Made by a program: the position numbers and the translations under genes. Shown piece by piece: positions 23,561 to 37,700 of a stretch of 64,000 nucleotides of DNA. The number at the start of each line of letters is the position of its first letter. Within the stretch, counting starts at the first letter, position 1. Source of the stretch: Jacaranda mimosifolia (lineage: Eukaryota > Streptophyta > Magnoliopsida > Lamiales > Bignoniaceae); the NCBI GenBank assembly GCA_018894105.1, contig CM032131.1, positions 8,892,501 to 8,956,500 of the forward strand, given 5' to 3'. A model generated the notes under the pieces. It worked only from the letters and a program-made list of their open reading frames with translations, was not told where the DNA came from and made no database searches.

Positions 23561-24753
23561 TGTGTGTATATATTTATATATATCTAGTAATTAAATAAAA
23601 GTAACTTGATGGATAATTATCAATAGAAAAAATTATGTACATATGAAAATTTTAGTCTATTTAGATATGAAATAAAATAAAATAAACTATTATTGTAGAC
23701 TGTGAGATAAAGTTCAAGTAAATCATTTAAGTACATAAACAAATAACATTTATTTGAACAAACTCAATATTTTTGTTTTATTTGTATCATAGCTTAGTTG
23801 ACAAAATTTTAAAATTTGATCAACTCTGAAATACTTAAATTTATTAGTAACTTGTATTGAAGTAATTGTATATTCATAATAGTATATTTTTTAGTTTTAG
23901 AAAAAATTGGTAACATGTATTTAATAGGTATAATAGTTCATTAAAATACATATATGATGGCTAGAATTAGCTAATATATCATTTAGATAATCTCATAAAG
24001 TATACATGAGATATTTTTGATTATTTAGTCTCTTTATGCATTTTATTCATTTTTTATCAATCATTCTTGATCCCATCCAACAAAGTAAATGAAGCCTAAA
24101 GATAAGGGATAACCCTAAACTATTTGTTGTGTTTGGATTTTCTAAATTCCTAGGCAAGCATTTCAAGAAGCATGATGTGCATTATGAACCTTGTTTTTAT
24201 GCATGTTGCTTAGATTGGTTCTACAAAGTCATGTCGAGATGCCTGTATTTCTTTTAGAGAACCTCTTAATCATTTTAGAACAACTAAAAATTGAGGCAAT
24301 AACTTATTAAAGCAATGATCAGTAGCTAGTTTAAGATGATGATCAGCGGTGGAGTAGTATTAAATCGAGGCAAACTTTGAATACTATATATTACCTAAAA
24401 ATAATAGGAGTTAAGATTAGTCAGTGAGACGATTGGGATAAGGCTCATCATCGAGCGGAAAACAACTTGAATCACCAAGTATGGCCTAAAAATGATCAAT
24501 TAATGATAAAAGGAAGTAAGTGTATAGATTCAATCAGGAGGTTTGTCTAAAAGCAATCATATTCAAAACCCAGAGTTTTTACTTGATCCAAGATATATGA
24601 TATATATATGCTATGCTGAAGTGATCTATTAACTTACTAATACGTCGTCTCATGGCAAGTTCTTTTATCACTTTATTTTGAAATACTAGATTGACTTATT
24701 TGCCACAAATACCTCATATTTATAAGAGTTGGGTGTAACATAAGCTTACGGTA
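23561..24753. other. AT-rich intergenic stretch
   Basis: Sequence between element T2 and the copia LTR. No coding frame with a known domain, no clear repeat beyond short TA runs near 23570. Confidence 0.6.
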
Positions 24754-24758
24754 AGGGT

Positions 24759-26032
24759 TGTTAACCCTTTTGATGATTAACATTATTTTGATCATGATAA
24801 AATTAATCTTTGAATTATCCGCTAAAAAGTATGCATATTATCTACCGAAATCTACTTACACGTTGTTCGTTGGAATCTGTCATGCGCTGGAATTTACTTT
24901 ACATAAATAAAAGATCTCCTGTAGATTCTAGTTTGATTTGCATCTTTGCAACTTAGGAAAGAAATCACATCATGCCGAAATTATTGAAACATCTGCTGTT
25001 TAAGGAATAAATGCAAGATTATTAAAGTTAACTTGTTTCCCTATTTAATTCCAATGGATTCTTGCCTTAGTAAGACTTATAACCATTGGAAATAAGCATA
25101 TTAAAGTGAAATTATGCAGTAATTAAAATGAGTGAATCACTAAGTCGGGAGAGAACTTTGTTAAGTATTTTGAAGAGTTGTGTGATACCCTCATACATGT
25201 TTTGTGCTTAATTATTGCTAATTCCTTGCTCTATGTGTGTTTTTGAGAGACCTTGTGGTGAAGAAGGTTAAGTAGAGCTTACCTTCGAGGACACTGGGGA
25301 GACAAGGACAAGGCGGTTTGTGTCTCGAAGGACCTAGTATTGAAGAGGGATGGAAGTCGTACCTGCTCTTGAGGGACCCTATGAAGAGAACAAATTGACC
25401 ATTGGTTGCTCTAAAGACCTCTAGGTAAAGAAACCAGTAGGGCGGTACTATCTGGAATCTTCTATAGTGTTCTTAGTTTTAGTTTGGAAGAAGAGATTAG
25501 AGCTTGTCGTACTGAGTGGCAGCAACTTATGCATTAGTCCACAAAGGTTGTGCAAGTGAATCTAACAGAAGTTCCCCCGGGCCTGTTCACAAGTTCACAG
25601 TGCTTTGGAATATTCCTTATCCTATCGAGGATTCTAGTGTAGCTCTTTGCGAAGAGCTAGTTTTTCACCCTACTGAGGTGTTTCTGGTCCCTTACTCTTT
25701 ATTACTATCAAATTACTATTATTATCTGTAAAAGTATTCTTATACATTTATTAATTTAACAGGTTTAAAATCCTAAGTGAAAGCTTAGGTAGAGGATGTA
25801 GGCTTGTCAAGCCTACATATATACCAGTGTCTATTTACTTCTATTTTTATTGCTTTACTTCTCACTAATCTGATTGGTACTTACAAATTCCAGTCAATAA
25901 CTAAAACTATTTTTCTGTAAAAGACTTAAATAGTTTTGAAAGATTAAAAAGTGTTTTGAGTGATACACTTCCGCTGTATTAAAATCTCTTAAGCCTAATT
26001 CACCATCCCTCTTAGGCATACAATCACTCACA
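24759..26032 (+). repeat. Copia 5' LTR
   Basis: 1274 bp, TGTTAACCC...CACTCACA. It aligns along its length with 43722-45018, for example TTTTGATCATGA near the start and TTCACCCTACT near the end of both. Confidence 0.85.
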
Positions 26033-26047
26033 ATTGGCATTGGAGCC
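26033..26047 (+). other. Copia primer-binding site (decayed)
   Basis: TGGCATTGGAGC differs at three positions from the Met-tRNA primer site TGGTATCAGAGC and lies directly after the LTR. Confidence 0.55.
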
Positions 26048-26049
26048 TC

Positions 26050-27688
26050 AGATCTTTATATTGTGGTGTAACTACCAAAGTAAAAGATCCTATGACACTA
26101 ACACTCTTGATGCCTTTGCAGAAGGGAAATCACACAATCGACCTCCACTATTTGATGGTTTTAACTATGCTATGTGGAAAAATCCGATGCAAGAATACAT
26201 AATTATCTTGGATTTTGATCTATGGAACGTGGTTAGTGAAGGGCCAACAGTTCTAACAAAGTTAGTTGACGGACAGATGGTTCCAAAGGAGCGATGTGAA
26301 TTTACCAATGTGCTCTCACCAAAGAGGAGTACAACTGAGTCAGTACATGTGCTATAGCAAAGCAAATATGGGAAATGTTGCAAGTGACCTTCGAAGGTAC
26401 CAGTCAAGTTCGACAAGGGAGGATTGCTCTTCTCATTCATGAGTATGAAATGTTCCAGATGAAACTTAATGAGACCATAAGTCAGATATACGCACGCTTA
26501 TTGGAAATTATAAATCCTATGTTCGCACTCATTAGAACTATAAAGAATGATGAACAAGTCTGGAAGTTTCTTAGATCACTTTCAAAGGAATGGACGTCAA
26601 GCGTTACTACTATTCAGGAAGTTCATGATCTTAGCAGAATGACCGTAGTGAACTAATTGGATCTGTCAAATCCCATGAGATGATGCTGCTAAATAAAGAT
26701 GAAGGTTCGGAAACAAAGGTCAAAAGGAATATTACTTTTGATATCGATTATGATTCCAACTCAGAATTTCAAGAAGATTTTGATGAGGACCAGGTTGAGG
26801 ATGAAATCATTTTGATTTCCCAAAGATTAAAACAACTAACGAACCTCAAAAGAAAATTCTGGAACAACATATCAAATAAAAAAGAACCAATCCGAAAACT
26901 CCAAATACTGAGCCACCTCATTGATATGAATATAATGAAATCGAACACAAAAAACCAGATGGTCCCTGATTAAAGAAATACGAAAAAGAAGCCAAATCTA
27001 AGGTGATGGCAACCACATGGGACGAATCTGATGGTGAACAATTTGATAATGAAGATAATTGCTTCATGGTAAATCAAGTAAGTACCTCTTCATGTCCTAA
27101 CTCTAATTCTAGTGATAAAATTGACAGTAATGAGGATGTGCAAAAATTGCTTAAGCTTTATGAAATTTGTGCCAAAATGCTTGTTGATAAAAATAAAGCT
27201 TTACAAGAAAATTTGGATTATTTGCAGGAAGAATTGGATATGGCTCATAAAGATAAATTTGAAATGCAAATAGCTAAAAACAGAGAGACCTTGATGATGA
27301 ATGCAAAAAGAAAATAAATGATTCGCTCACTCAAGAGAATAATTTCTTGAAGAAGCAAGTTGAAAATATAAGCCATGAAATCAAACGAAAAATGATTGCT
27401 GAAGAATGCTTGCAGGTTAATGATGATCTAGGTGAATGTTCCACAAGTGTCAAACACACACATATGCATGTTCAATCTAGACATAATGTTAAGAAGGGTC
27501 GGAATTTCAGAAACCACATAAATCATAGAAAAACCAAACCAATTTCAACGTCTCCCAGAATGAATTTCAAACTAGTTCGAATAACCTGCTTTACTTGTGG
27601 TAGATTTAGTCATGTCAATTATAGATGTCCAATTGAAAAACTTATTGGTACCAAGTTTGTTTGGGGTAAGGAAATTATCTGTCACTAA
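26050..27688 (+). pseudogene. Copia gag pseudogene
   Basis: Early block RPPLFDGFNYAMWKNPMQEY (about 26135-26195) is the start of the plant copia gag domain. A highly charged middle follows (26700-27320, acidic then helical). A zinc knuckle CFTCGRFSHVNYRC (C-x2-C-x4-H-x4-C) is at 27587-27630. Five open stretches are separated by stops or shifts, so no full protein is made. Confidence 0.85.
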
Positions 27689-27699
27689 CCATGAATGAC

Positions 27700-30114
27700 C
27701 CAACATAGTTTGGGGACCTAAAACAAACTGATTTCTTACATGTACATGTCAAGGAACATTCCCAAAAACAGAAGTGGTACTTCGATATCGAATGTTCCAG
27801 GCATATGACAGGGGATGAATCCATGTTTCTTAAGTTTAACAATTGTTTTGCAGGAAATGTTCTCTATGCAGACAACACAAAAGGATGCATAATAGGTGAA
27901 TGTACTATTAGTAAGCAGAATGGTACTTCCATTGATAATATATGGCTTGTTGAAGGCCTTATGCATAATTTGCTTAGTATCAGTCAACTGTGCGAATAAG
28001 GTTATGAGGTTAAATTCCACCATTCTCATTGTGTTATCAAGTAAAATGAGAAATTAGTTTTTACTGCTACCAGGGATGGAAATGTTTATTATATAACCCT
28101 TGATGATTTAACTTGTCAAAATGTGGAGTGTTTAGCTGCGTTAGATGAAGAATGCTAGAAATGGCATAAAAGAATAGGCCATGTAAACATGGAACTTATA
28201 TCTCATCTCACAAAGAAAGATTTTTTCAAAGAGGTACCCAAGTTAAACTTTTCCAAAGGTAGGATATGTGATGTATGCTAAAAAGGGAAGCAAATCCGAA
28301 CATCTTTCAAACCAAAGAATGATGTCACAACTTCAAGGTCACTGGAACTTTTGCACATTGACTTATTCGGACCCATGAAAACCACTTCCTTTGGAGGTAA
28401 AAAATATGTGTTTGTTATAGTAGATGATTATACACGTTTTACGTGTGTTCTATTCCATGCTCATAAAAATGATGCTCTAAATGCTTTCATTCCACTCACC
28501 AAAAGGCTTCAAAATGAAAAAGGGTTAATTCATTAAGAAAATTAGAAGTGACCAAGGAACTGAGTTTGACGAAATAAATTTTACTTTATCTTGTGAAAAA
28601 CATGGTTACATTCATATTTTTCTTCTCCTAAGACTCTAACAAAATGGGGTATTTGAAAGGAAGAATCAAAATTTGCGAGAAGCTGCTAGAACCATGCTTA
28701 ATGAATATGATCTTCCAAAATCCTTTTGGGGTGAAGCCGTGAATATGACTTTCTATGTGTCAAATTGTGTTTTCTTAAGACCACTTTTGATAAAATAAAA
28801 TAAAATAACCCATATGAATTATGGCATGGTGAAGTTTCAAACATTTTTATTTCTATATCTTTGGTTGCAATTGTTATATTCTTAATGATAGAGATTATTT
28901 GACAAAGTTTGATTCCAAAGTTGATGAGGCTATCTTTGTTGGTTACTCAATGCATAGTAAAGCCTATTGTGTTTTTAACCAAAGGAAAGGAACTGTTCAA
29001 GAATCCACGCATTTTACGTTTGATGAACTAACTCGTCTTGTACCAAGGAAACCTTGAGCAAATAAGTTGCAAGATTTGAAGAACCAGTCAAGATTTCGGA
29101 CCCTAAGCCATCAACATCTAACCAAGAGGAACCGACATCATTTGAGGAAACAAATCCCACATATGAACTTGATTCTAGCGAGTTAGTAGAAAGGATTGAA
29201 AAAGAATCAGAAAGTCCAAACATGCTTCCAGTCTCCCTACTGATTAAATAATTGGAGATCCACAAGCTAGAATAACTATCAGATCTAAAACTAGACAAGT
29301 TCCACCATATAAATCCAACTATACCCTCATTTCAATTATTGAACCTAAGGATATTAAAGAGGCACTAAAAGATCTATTTTGGATTGAAGCAATGAAGGAA
29401 GAACTAGCTCAGTTTGAAAAGAATGAAGTTTGGAACCTAGTGGAACGATAATCAGACTATCAAGTCGTTGATACCAAGTGGGTGTTCAGAAATAAACTAG
29501 ATGAAACCAGTAAAGTTACCAGAAACAAAGCTAGATTGGTAGCAAAAGGTGACAATCAGTGAGAGGGCATTAACTATGATGAAACGTTTGCTCCAGTTGC
29601 AAGGTTAGAACCAATTAGAACGCTTCTTGACTTTGCATTTCATAAAAAGTTTATGCTCTATCAAGTGGACATTTAAAGTGCTTTTTTAAATGGGTTCACA
29701 AAAGAAGAAGTTTATGTAGAGCAACCGCCCTATTTAAAAAATCAAAATTTTCTTCATCATGTTTTTCTTTATGTGGATTAAACAAGCCCTAAGGCTTGTT
29801 ATGATCGTTTGAGAAACTTTCTCATAAACAATGGTCTTTCTATTAGAATATTAGATACCACATTGTTCACTAAGCACCAAGAAAATGGTTCTCTCATTAT
29901 TCAAATTTATGTCGATGACATTATCTTTGGTGCTAATTTGTCGAGAGTTTGCCAAGAAAATAAAATAGAAATTTGAAATAAGCTTAATGGGAGAGCTCAA
30001 TTTCTTCTTAGGACTTCAAGTGAAGCAAACTTAAAATGGGGCATTCATCTCGCAAGAAAAATATGCAAATGAGCTTCTAAAGAAGTTTGGAATGATGAAT
30101 GCAACTAATTAAGG
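27700..30114 (+). pseudogene. Copia pol: protease, integrase and first part of RT
   Basis: The protease active-site region reads WYFDIECSRHMTGD near 27777, with the usual D-x-G changed to D-I-E. The pre-integrase zinc site follows (WHKRIGHVN at about 28160 and ICDVC near 28265), then an integrase core segment LLHIDLFGPMKTTSFGGKKY and VDDYTRF near 28350-28440. RT shows DTKWVFRNKLDE, FAPVARLEPIRTLL, the catalytic YVDDIIFGA near 29910 and a block ending FGMMNATN. There the frame meets element T3. Many in-frame stops. Confidence 0.85.
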
Positions 30115-30986
30115 TGTAAACTAAATAGGGATGTATTGGGCTAAGGTCCAATCCAATTTACCATATAGCAGGTCGACAAAGGTGCTTGGCGAAGTGACAG
30201 GGTTGAGTCTTACAACCAATAGCAAACATCAGGCTCACCGAAGGGCCCTCAGCTAAGGCATTTCGATGCTCAAATCAGTATAATCGACTACAAGATAGAG
30301 CAACAGAGTGAGGGCTTCTTGAGTGATAAATAGCATACCTTGTTGAAGCCTGGCAATAGGGTATTTATAGCCTTCTTGGTGTGATTGACATGTCTATAAT
30401 GCCCTTACTGCACAGAGCCTTTGTCCTTGCCTGGGGACCTTTAAGTCTTCTTTAGCTTGTGTACTATTCCAAGTAGTGCTGCCTCCAGCTACCTAGGATA
30501 ATGTGGTACACTGGTGGCCTGCACTAGCCTGGCGCAGCTGAAAAGAATTTATAGGTGGTAGCACGCACCATTAGTGTAGAGACATGCCAGTTATCAGTGT
30601 ATTCAATGTGGCGAAGAAGCTATCGTACCTGATCGACCTCCCCAATTGAGACTAGTACTTACCCTCGAGTCATCCGCTAGACTGTGGTCGATGGAATAGT
30701 AGTCTATCATATTCAATTACTTCCTGGCTGAGCGCTAAAAGGAACTTCCTCGGTTGTAGTCGACCATACTCCGGTCGACAAGAGCAAACACGGATACTTG
30801 CACCAGTAGATAGAGCCCAGCAATATCGAATCTAGTTGATTACATGGCTAGGCCACGGTCGGTTAGGCCTGATAGGTGAATAAGTTGACGGCTAGTTGGG
30901 CCTAACATGTGAATGAGCTGTAAAGCACCATGTCTTTGCTCCTATTGAGCCTTATTGGGTTGGGCATGTTAGGTTGTCCCATATCA
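30115..30986 (-). repeat. T3 3' LTR (full, ~872 bp)
   Basis: TGTAAACTAAATAGGG...CCCATATCA on the plus strand. The first ~740 bases align with 40151-40893. A minus-strand TATA box (CTATAAATA) lies at 30371-30362. The last ~130 bases (30856-30986) have no counterpart in the partner. Confidence 0.75.
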
Positions 30987-31225
30987 TGAGTACCCCCTCC
31001 ACTTTTGAGTCCTGATCAAGATAATCGATGAGAAGTAGTGGGAAGTAGTTGACTTTTACAAACTGCATACGCTCGATGAGGTGTCCAACGTATTGGTAAT
31101 GCTCTGATTTCGAATGTCGACCAGGGTTTGAGTGCATTTAATGCAGCTGTTACACTGGGTCACGTGAAGCGTCAAGCGACGGCTACATAATAATTGTAGT
31201 TGTTTGCGTTACCATTCGCCTAAGG

Positions 31226-31236
31226 CTATAAATAAG
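31226..31236 (+). promoter_or_regulatory. TATA box ahead of the T3 antisense ORF
   Basis: CTATAAATAAG on the plus strand, about 150 bp before the first ATG of the antisense ORF and outside the LTR. The downstream CACTTTCACAAC-type leader fits a plant transcription start. Inferred from spacing and motif only. Confidence 0.45.
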
Positions 31237-31375
31237 CATGGTAAAAACCTTCATTTTCACTTTCACAACATTCCGTGAGGTCCTATCTAGCATTTCATTG
31301 TGTTTACTGCCAACTGCATTCTGCTTTAAACTTTCAAACTGTGTAAGTCCTTCGTAACCCTTTGCTATATCTCGA

Positions 31376-33859
31376 TTGTACAATTTTACCAATTATGTTG
31401 AGAGTATCTTTAGCCACAATGATAGTCAGGGGAGTGATAGCGAGGTGACTAGGTCGGATTGGGCTCCAACCAGGGGGGAGAGTAACTCGACTAACGAGTT
31501 TAGTAGTTATTCTAGTGATAGCTCGACCTCTAGCAATTTTAGTGATAATCGTATTGGTGCTGGGGTTGAGTCTGGGCCAAGTCAACCGCCCACTTCCCAT
31601 GGTTGGCTGTTCACCCCCGACTACTATAGCGAGATTATATCAAAAATGACTAAGAAGGATCTCGACCTTATGAGGCAGTTATACCACATTCCTCGGAGTT
31701 TGAATTAATTATTTTCAAGCCTAACGATAGGATGCATCAACCTCCTATCAGCTGCATCACTATTTTCGAGGATGCCCTTAGATGTGGGCTCAGGTTTCCA
31801 ATTGCCCAACCAATAGTTAAGCTTCTGATAGGCCTCCAAGTTTGCATCACCTAACTACTACCAAACTACTTCTTGACCATATATAGCTTTGTTGTCCTCA
31901 TGCATGTTCATAACCAGTCCCCAACCTTCGCAAACTTTAACAACTTGTTCCATCTCCCCATGTCCAAAAAGTTGGAGAGTACTGAGGATTCAGGCTTACC
32001 TCATGGTCCGCCCTCGTTGAAAGTTTTTAGTGACCCCTACTTCTACGTTCGACTAGTATTGGAAAACTTGTTACCTCTATATTAGATCTCCGGGTGGGGT
32101 CGGATTTAATATACCTAGGGGCTGGATGAGGGGTCATATCAACATGCTTGGGAACAAAACCCCGACCTGGCCTAACATGTTTATTAGGGATTTAGTTGAG
32201 TTTGGGTAAATGGAGTCCTCGAGGTATGTCGAGGAGAGTGGCAGGCTTATCGCCTGCTCAGGTCGATTTGCCTACGGATGCTCCACTAGGTAGATGTTCT
32301 TATTAATTCTGTTTTACTGAATTGCTAATCTTTTCGGTCGAGTTATGTTAACTCCATTCTTTCCTTGTAGATTGAGAAGAAGTCATGAACTACACGTGCC
32401 AACAGACCATTACCCATTAACAGAGACTTCAGGAGCTTCGACAAGCGTCCGCTCAACGACAGGCCACCGGTCAAGAAGTCCCTCCACTACCAGCGCCTCT
32501 AGTTACTTTACCTCATCCTACTATCATTCATACAACTCCGATCGAGCCTGAAAGGCTCATTCTTCATTGGAGGTGGCCCAGATCGAGTAGAAGGGTTTGC
32601 TCGAAAGAAAACAACAGTCGAGAAAGACAAAGGTAAGGTCGCTGCCCTGACTAGCCCGATGAGAGCATCTTTGTTTGGAGATTGCTTTGATGATGAGTAC
32701 TTTCGCTTCCCAGCCTTCCCTCTCCGCAGTTTGGAATCAGGCTAGGGATCCACGATTCGCACTTGATGATGCTGGTAGGGTCGATTGGAGGAGCCCCATT
32801 GAAGGTTATGATGGCCGAGCTATTCATGTCCGACCAAAAAAGATTACTTAAGCTAAGCTAGCTGAACATGCTGAAGGTGTTCACCTACCATGCGAGTATA
32901 GTAAAGTATTTGGTTGAATGTTTATTATTACGTTGCCTGTGTGTGATCTTATCAACTGAACTTGCAATTACTAATGATCCAGGTGAGCCAAATGGGCTAC
33001 CATATATATCGCAAGTCGTAGCTGGCCTTTGGCGATAGTGAGGAGCTTAAGAAGGAATAAGACGACGTTGAAGTAGCCAAGACCAAATTGGAATCTCTAC
33101 AGTCAAGAATTAAGCAGCTCAACAAAGAGCCCGAGGCCAAGGATGCAGAGCTCCTGGTGGCAGTGGTTGAAAAAAATAAGTTGAAGGAGCAGCTGCGGAA
33201 GGCTAGGCTGGAGGGTGAGGCCTCATATAATATTTGTCAAACGAACGAATACAACAGTAAGACCAAGTATGCTCGGGATGAGTTTTTTCATGTACTCCCC
33301 AACACTCGATGAGAGGTTGTGCACTAGTTCATGTTGTGCTTGGCATTCCAGGATATGAGCATTGTATTCTCGCTCGACGATGCAAAGGATGCGTTTGAGA
33401 AAGCCGTGAAATAGGTTGAATTTTTGGGCTATCAGATTCAGCCCGATGATAGAGAGCGCTCAGCCTGCTCCGCATTGAGCAGCTCGAGGTGTATCTTGAT
33501 GAGCCCTCAGTCAAAAAGAATCTACCAACGTTTGGAGTGGTTGCTGCTCCTTACCTTAAGGTGGTCGAGGTGGCTAAGGAGTTTACCTTCGTCAACGACT
33601 TTGCGTTCGAGATTAAAGAGGGCAAATTCGATGTGGCTACCTTGTTTCCTCCCGTTGGGAATATATTTTTGCCTAATGAAGTGGGGCCCTCTCAACCAAC
33701 TGTGGTAATCCAACAAGCTCCTGCTACCACATCTGTTCGTGAGCAAAAGGTAGAAAGGCCTCAAGTCATGGTGCTAGCGCCTTCTGGCGATGAGCTGGAT
33801 CAAGAGGTCGATAAGGCTGCCACCGAGGGGTCAGGAGCTAAAGGGGATGGCTCGAGTTA
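31376..33859 (+). pseudogene. Antisense extra ORF of T3 (Tat aORF, gypsy-type 'transposase' family-like)
   Basis: Transcribed opposite to pol, between the integrase stop and 3' LTR. The first open stretch (31376-31708) has a Ser/Asp-rich N-terminus and ends KKDLDLMRQLYHIP. Broken continuation to about 32080 includes CGLRFPIAQPIVKLLIGL and FNNLFHLPMSKKLE, which look like the plant 'putative gypsy type transposon' domain. A helical, coiled-coil-prone region follows (33088-33230, LQSRIKQLNKEPEAKDAELL), then an acidic tail ending near 33859. AATAAA is at 33978. Several stops and shifts; function of this family is unknown. Confidence 0.6.
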
Positions 33860-33977
33860 AATCAATAGTTTTTTCCTTATTTTATCTATTTTTGTTTTGT
33901 TGGCCCTACGAGGAGTCGAAGCATATCTTGTGTAAAAACTTTGGCAATTGTGTAATCGAATCTACCCCAACTCAATG

Positions 33978-33983
33978 AATAAA
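33978..33983 (+). terminator. Possible polyadenylation signal of T3 antisense ORF
   Basis: AATAAA about 120 bp after the end of the last open stretch of the plus-strand ORF, in a T-rich setting. Confidence 0.3.
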
Positions 33984-34743
33984 GTTTCTGCTCGTCGATG
34001 TGTACTCAAATTTATTTTCTTTTAGATGCTTTTCATTTTATTGATTTCCAAATGTTAATAACCAACAACATACTCAATTCGATCTCCCAAAAGAAATCAT
34101 ATAACGTCATGCCTTGATGAGGGAATTTAAGCAAGTCTACAGTCGATTGGCACAAAAATAATGGAATTAGTCCAAAATATTTGTATTGAACTAACCCGCT
34201 TTGAAATAGGCAATGCAATATTGTCTGTCGTTGACGTCGAGGTCGACTTAAACTATTTTTTCATAATCAAACAAACAATCTTGATGATTGACTTTGTTAA
34301 GTTATCGTTTATCAAAAATGTCCTCTTCGACTCGAGCTTAAATTCTTAGTTGAGTGTGTTCATCAATTTGGGCTTAAAGCCATAATTTATTGTTAATGAA
34401 CGATTTGAGGTCGATTGCAAGGTCGACGATGAACGATCCACTCGTTCTTTGGCGTGGGCTAAAAGCTTAGGTCTGTGGTTTGAAATCGTCATTAGGTTGA
34501 CTTTGGGTTGACGGCAAGCAACTAATTCATTTGTTGACTTAGGCGGAAAAGCCTTTGATTTTGCTATTTGAAATCGGCATTAGGTCGACTTTGGGATTGC
34601 CTGCAAACTATTAATTCATTTGTTGATTTGGGTTAAGAAGCTTGGAATTGATGGCGTGAATGGGTAACTGTAGAAACAGTAGCAGTTTTTATTGACTGGC
34701 AATGATACTTTAGTACAATTGAGGGGAGACTTCAAGTCTCCTT

Positions 34744-37700
34744 ACACATAAAACTTTTTCAAATTCACTGTGTTCCATAGTCGAGGGAGCTCGTTTCCAG
34801 TAATGTCTGCAAGTCGGTATGCATTGTGCTTTGCTACTTTAACCATCGAGTATTGTCTTTCCCACTTTAGGTCGACTTTGTCGACACTTCAACTTTTTTG
34901 AGGATGAGGCCCCATATTTTGAAGCTTTTCGGTCGAACTCCTTTATTGTAATGATCTGCCATCTTATACATGTATCTCTGTATTGTTGTTTATGCTTGTT
35001 AATGTAGTTCGTCAATTGTCTCGAGGTCGAGTTCTCTTTCTGAGGCATTTTTGATTGGATTAAAGTGGATTACTCGGACAGTGTGTTGTATCAGTTCTGT
35101 TGGAATGACTATCTCTAACCCATAGGCCAAACTGTAGAGACTATGGCAAATAGTAGTTTTATATTCCCAGAGCAACCCCAGAAGGTCGTCTGCCCAGCTT
35201 GCTCCAGTTCCTTAAAGTCGAGCATTTAGGTGGTCGAGGACAATTCTATTTGTAACCTCCGTTTGGCCATTGGCTTGAGGGTTGCTGACTGAGGTGAGGT
35301 GTTGCTAAATCCCCAGGCTATCAAACCAGCTCGTTGTGCTCCTGCTCTAGAACTGCGTTCCATTATTTGATATCAATACTTTAGGCAAGCCAAAATGGCA
35401 GATGATTTTCTTCCATATGAAGCTCTTAATGGTCGCGTCAGTTATTTTGGGGACCGCCTCTGCTTTGACCCACTTTGTAAAGTATTTGACCGCAACAATC
35501 ATGAATTTTCTTTTACTTGTAGTTTTTGGAAATAACTAACTATATTAATACCCTACTAGTCAAATGTCCATGCAATCTGGATGTTCACCATCGACGCTAC
35601 AAGTTGGTGAGGGATGTTTGAGTGGACTTAGCAGGATGGGCATATTCTGGCCAAGTCAACAGCTTCTTTTAATAGAGTTGGCCAAAAGTATCCATATTTG
35701 ATAATTTTGTGGGCCAGTCATCGTCCTCCCGAATGATTACCGCAGATACCCGAATAGACTCCATGTAAGACTTCGCAGGCTTGTTCTGAAGTCAAACATC
35801 TCAATGGTGGTCCGAAAATCGACCTCCTATAAAGTTGGCCGTGCTCGTCGAGGGCAAACTTGGCAGCTTGACCTCTGAGTCGGCGCGCTTCGCTTTTATC
35901 CTCGAGAATTTTTCCTTCCCTCAAATATGCTTTTATTGTATCCTGCCAGGATGGAGGTGCTTCTTCGATCTGCCCCACCAAGTTCTGGTCGAGAACGCTT
36001 ATGGTGGGTTTGCTGGCAAACAGAAATGCGATTGTCTTATCTCTAGTTCCCTTTATCGAACTCGCAAATTTTAATAGTGCATTAGCCCACACATTTTCTG
36101 ATCGAGGGGCTTGGTTGAGGGTGAATTTCTTGAACTGCTGCTGTAACCTTTTCACCTTAGCTAAGTACTTGCTCATTGTGGTCTCTGCATTATTATTTGT
36201 GATGTAGTAGTCCAATTTGACTGCAAAGGCGTATTCCTCAGCTCGTGGAGAGTGTAAGGAGATGCCAATTCCTCCTCCCGAGGAGGTCATAGAACCATCT
36301 ATATGCAATGTCCACAATAGGGAATCCTGATCGAGTAGGTCAGGCAGGTCGAGCCTTTCGACGACAAAGGGGCTGAAAAGGAATGTCAAACTCTCCTAGT
36401 TTGATTGCCCACTTCATCAACTTTCCTAATGTATTTGGTTTGGACAACACTTATTTCAGTGGTTGATTTGTTAAGATGACAATGGAGTGAGATTCGAAAT
36501 AAGGCCTCAATTTTCTTGCTGCTTTAACCAGGATAAGAGCAAATTTTTTGATCTCCAAGTAGTTATGTTCGGGGCTTTGCAATGCTTTGCTATTGTAGGA
36601 GATAGGACATGGGTGTTGTTTGCGGTTGAAACTAATACGAAACTAATCGCTGCCAACGAGACTGCCAAATAAATATATAAAACTTCTTCGATCTCAGGCT
36701 TGGCTAACATTAGAGGCACAGAAAGGTACTGCTTTAACTCGACAAGGGCCTGATCGCATTTTTTTGTCCATTGGAAGCTTGATTTCCTTACATTTCTTAG
36801 GACCTTGAAGAATTGTAAGCTTTTTTCGGCTAGTTGGCCAATGAATCGACCCAACGCTATGATTCTTCTGACCAAGTGTTGAGCGTCCCTAACTGTTTAA
36901 GGAGGTCCAATGTCCAATATGGCCTGGATTTTCTGTGGGTTTGCTTCGATGCCTCTTTAGTTGACCATGTAGCCTAAAAATTTGCCTCCCCTCACCCCGA
37001 ATGTGCACTTGTTAGGGTTAAACTTCATGCCAAATTCTCATAGTATTGAGAATGTGCTGTTGAGGTCGATTAAGTGATTTTGTTCATTTTCTGTTTTAAT
37101 GATCATGTGATTGACATAGACCTCCATTGTCCTTCTGATCTAGTTTTTGAACATAAAGTTTACAAATCTTTGATAAGTTGCACTTGCGTTTTTGAGCTCA
37201 AAGGGCATGACCAAAAAGTAGTATACTCCATTGGAAATGATGAAAAAGGTCTTATCTCTGTCTTCTAGTGCCATAAAAATTTGGTAGCAACCTTGAAATG
37301 CATCCATCATGCTCAATAAATCACAACTAGTAGTAGAATCTACTAGTAAATCTATTTGAGATAGGGGTGAGGATCTTTAGGGCAAGCTTTATTCAAATAA
37401 GTGAAATCATTACATATTCACCACTTTCCCTCATTTTTAAGGACAAGAACTACATTACAAAGCCAACTTGGATATTGAATTTCTATAATGTATCCTGCAT
37501 CTAAAAGCTTGTTGACCTTCTCCTCGATGATTTGGCACCATTCCGCATTGAAGGTTCCCATCTTCTACTTCACTGGCTTGAATAAGGGGTCCACGTTCAG
37601 GCATGGACTATGCCATTGGGGTCGATTCCCTGAAGGTCGAAGGCCTTTTATACAAAAATGTCAATATTCCGTCTAAGGAAATAGACTATGAGGCATTCTA

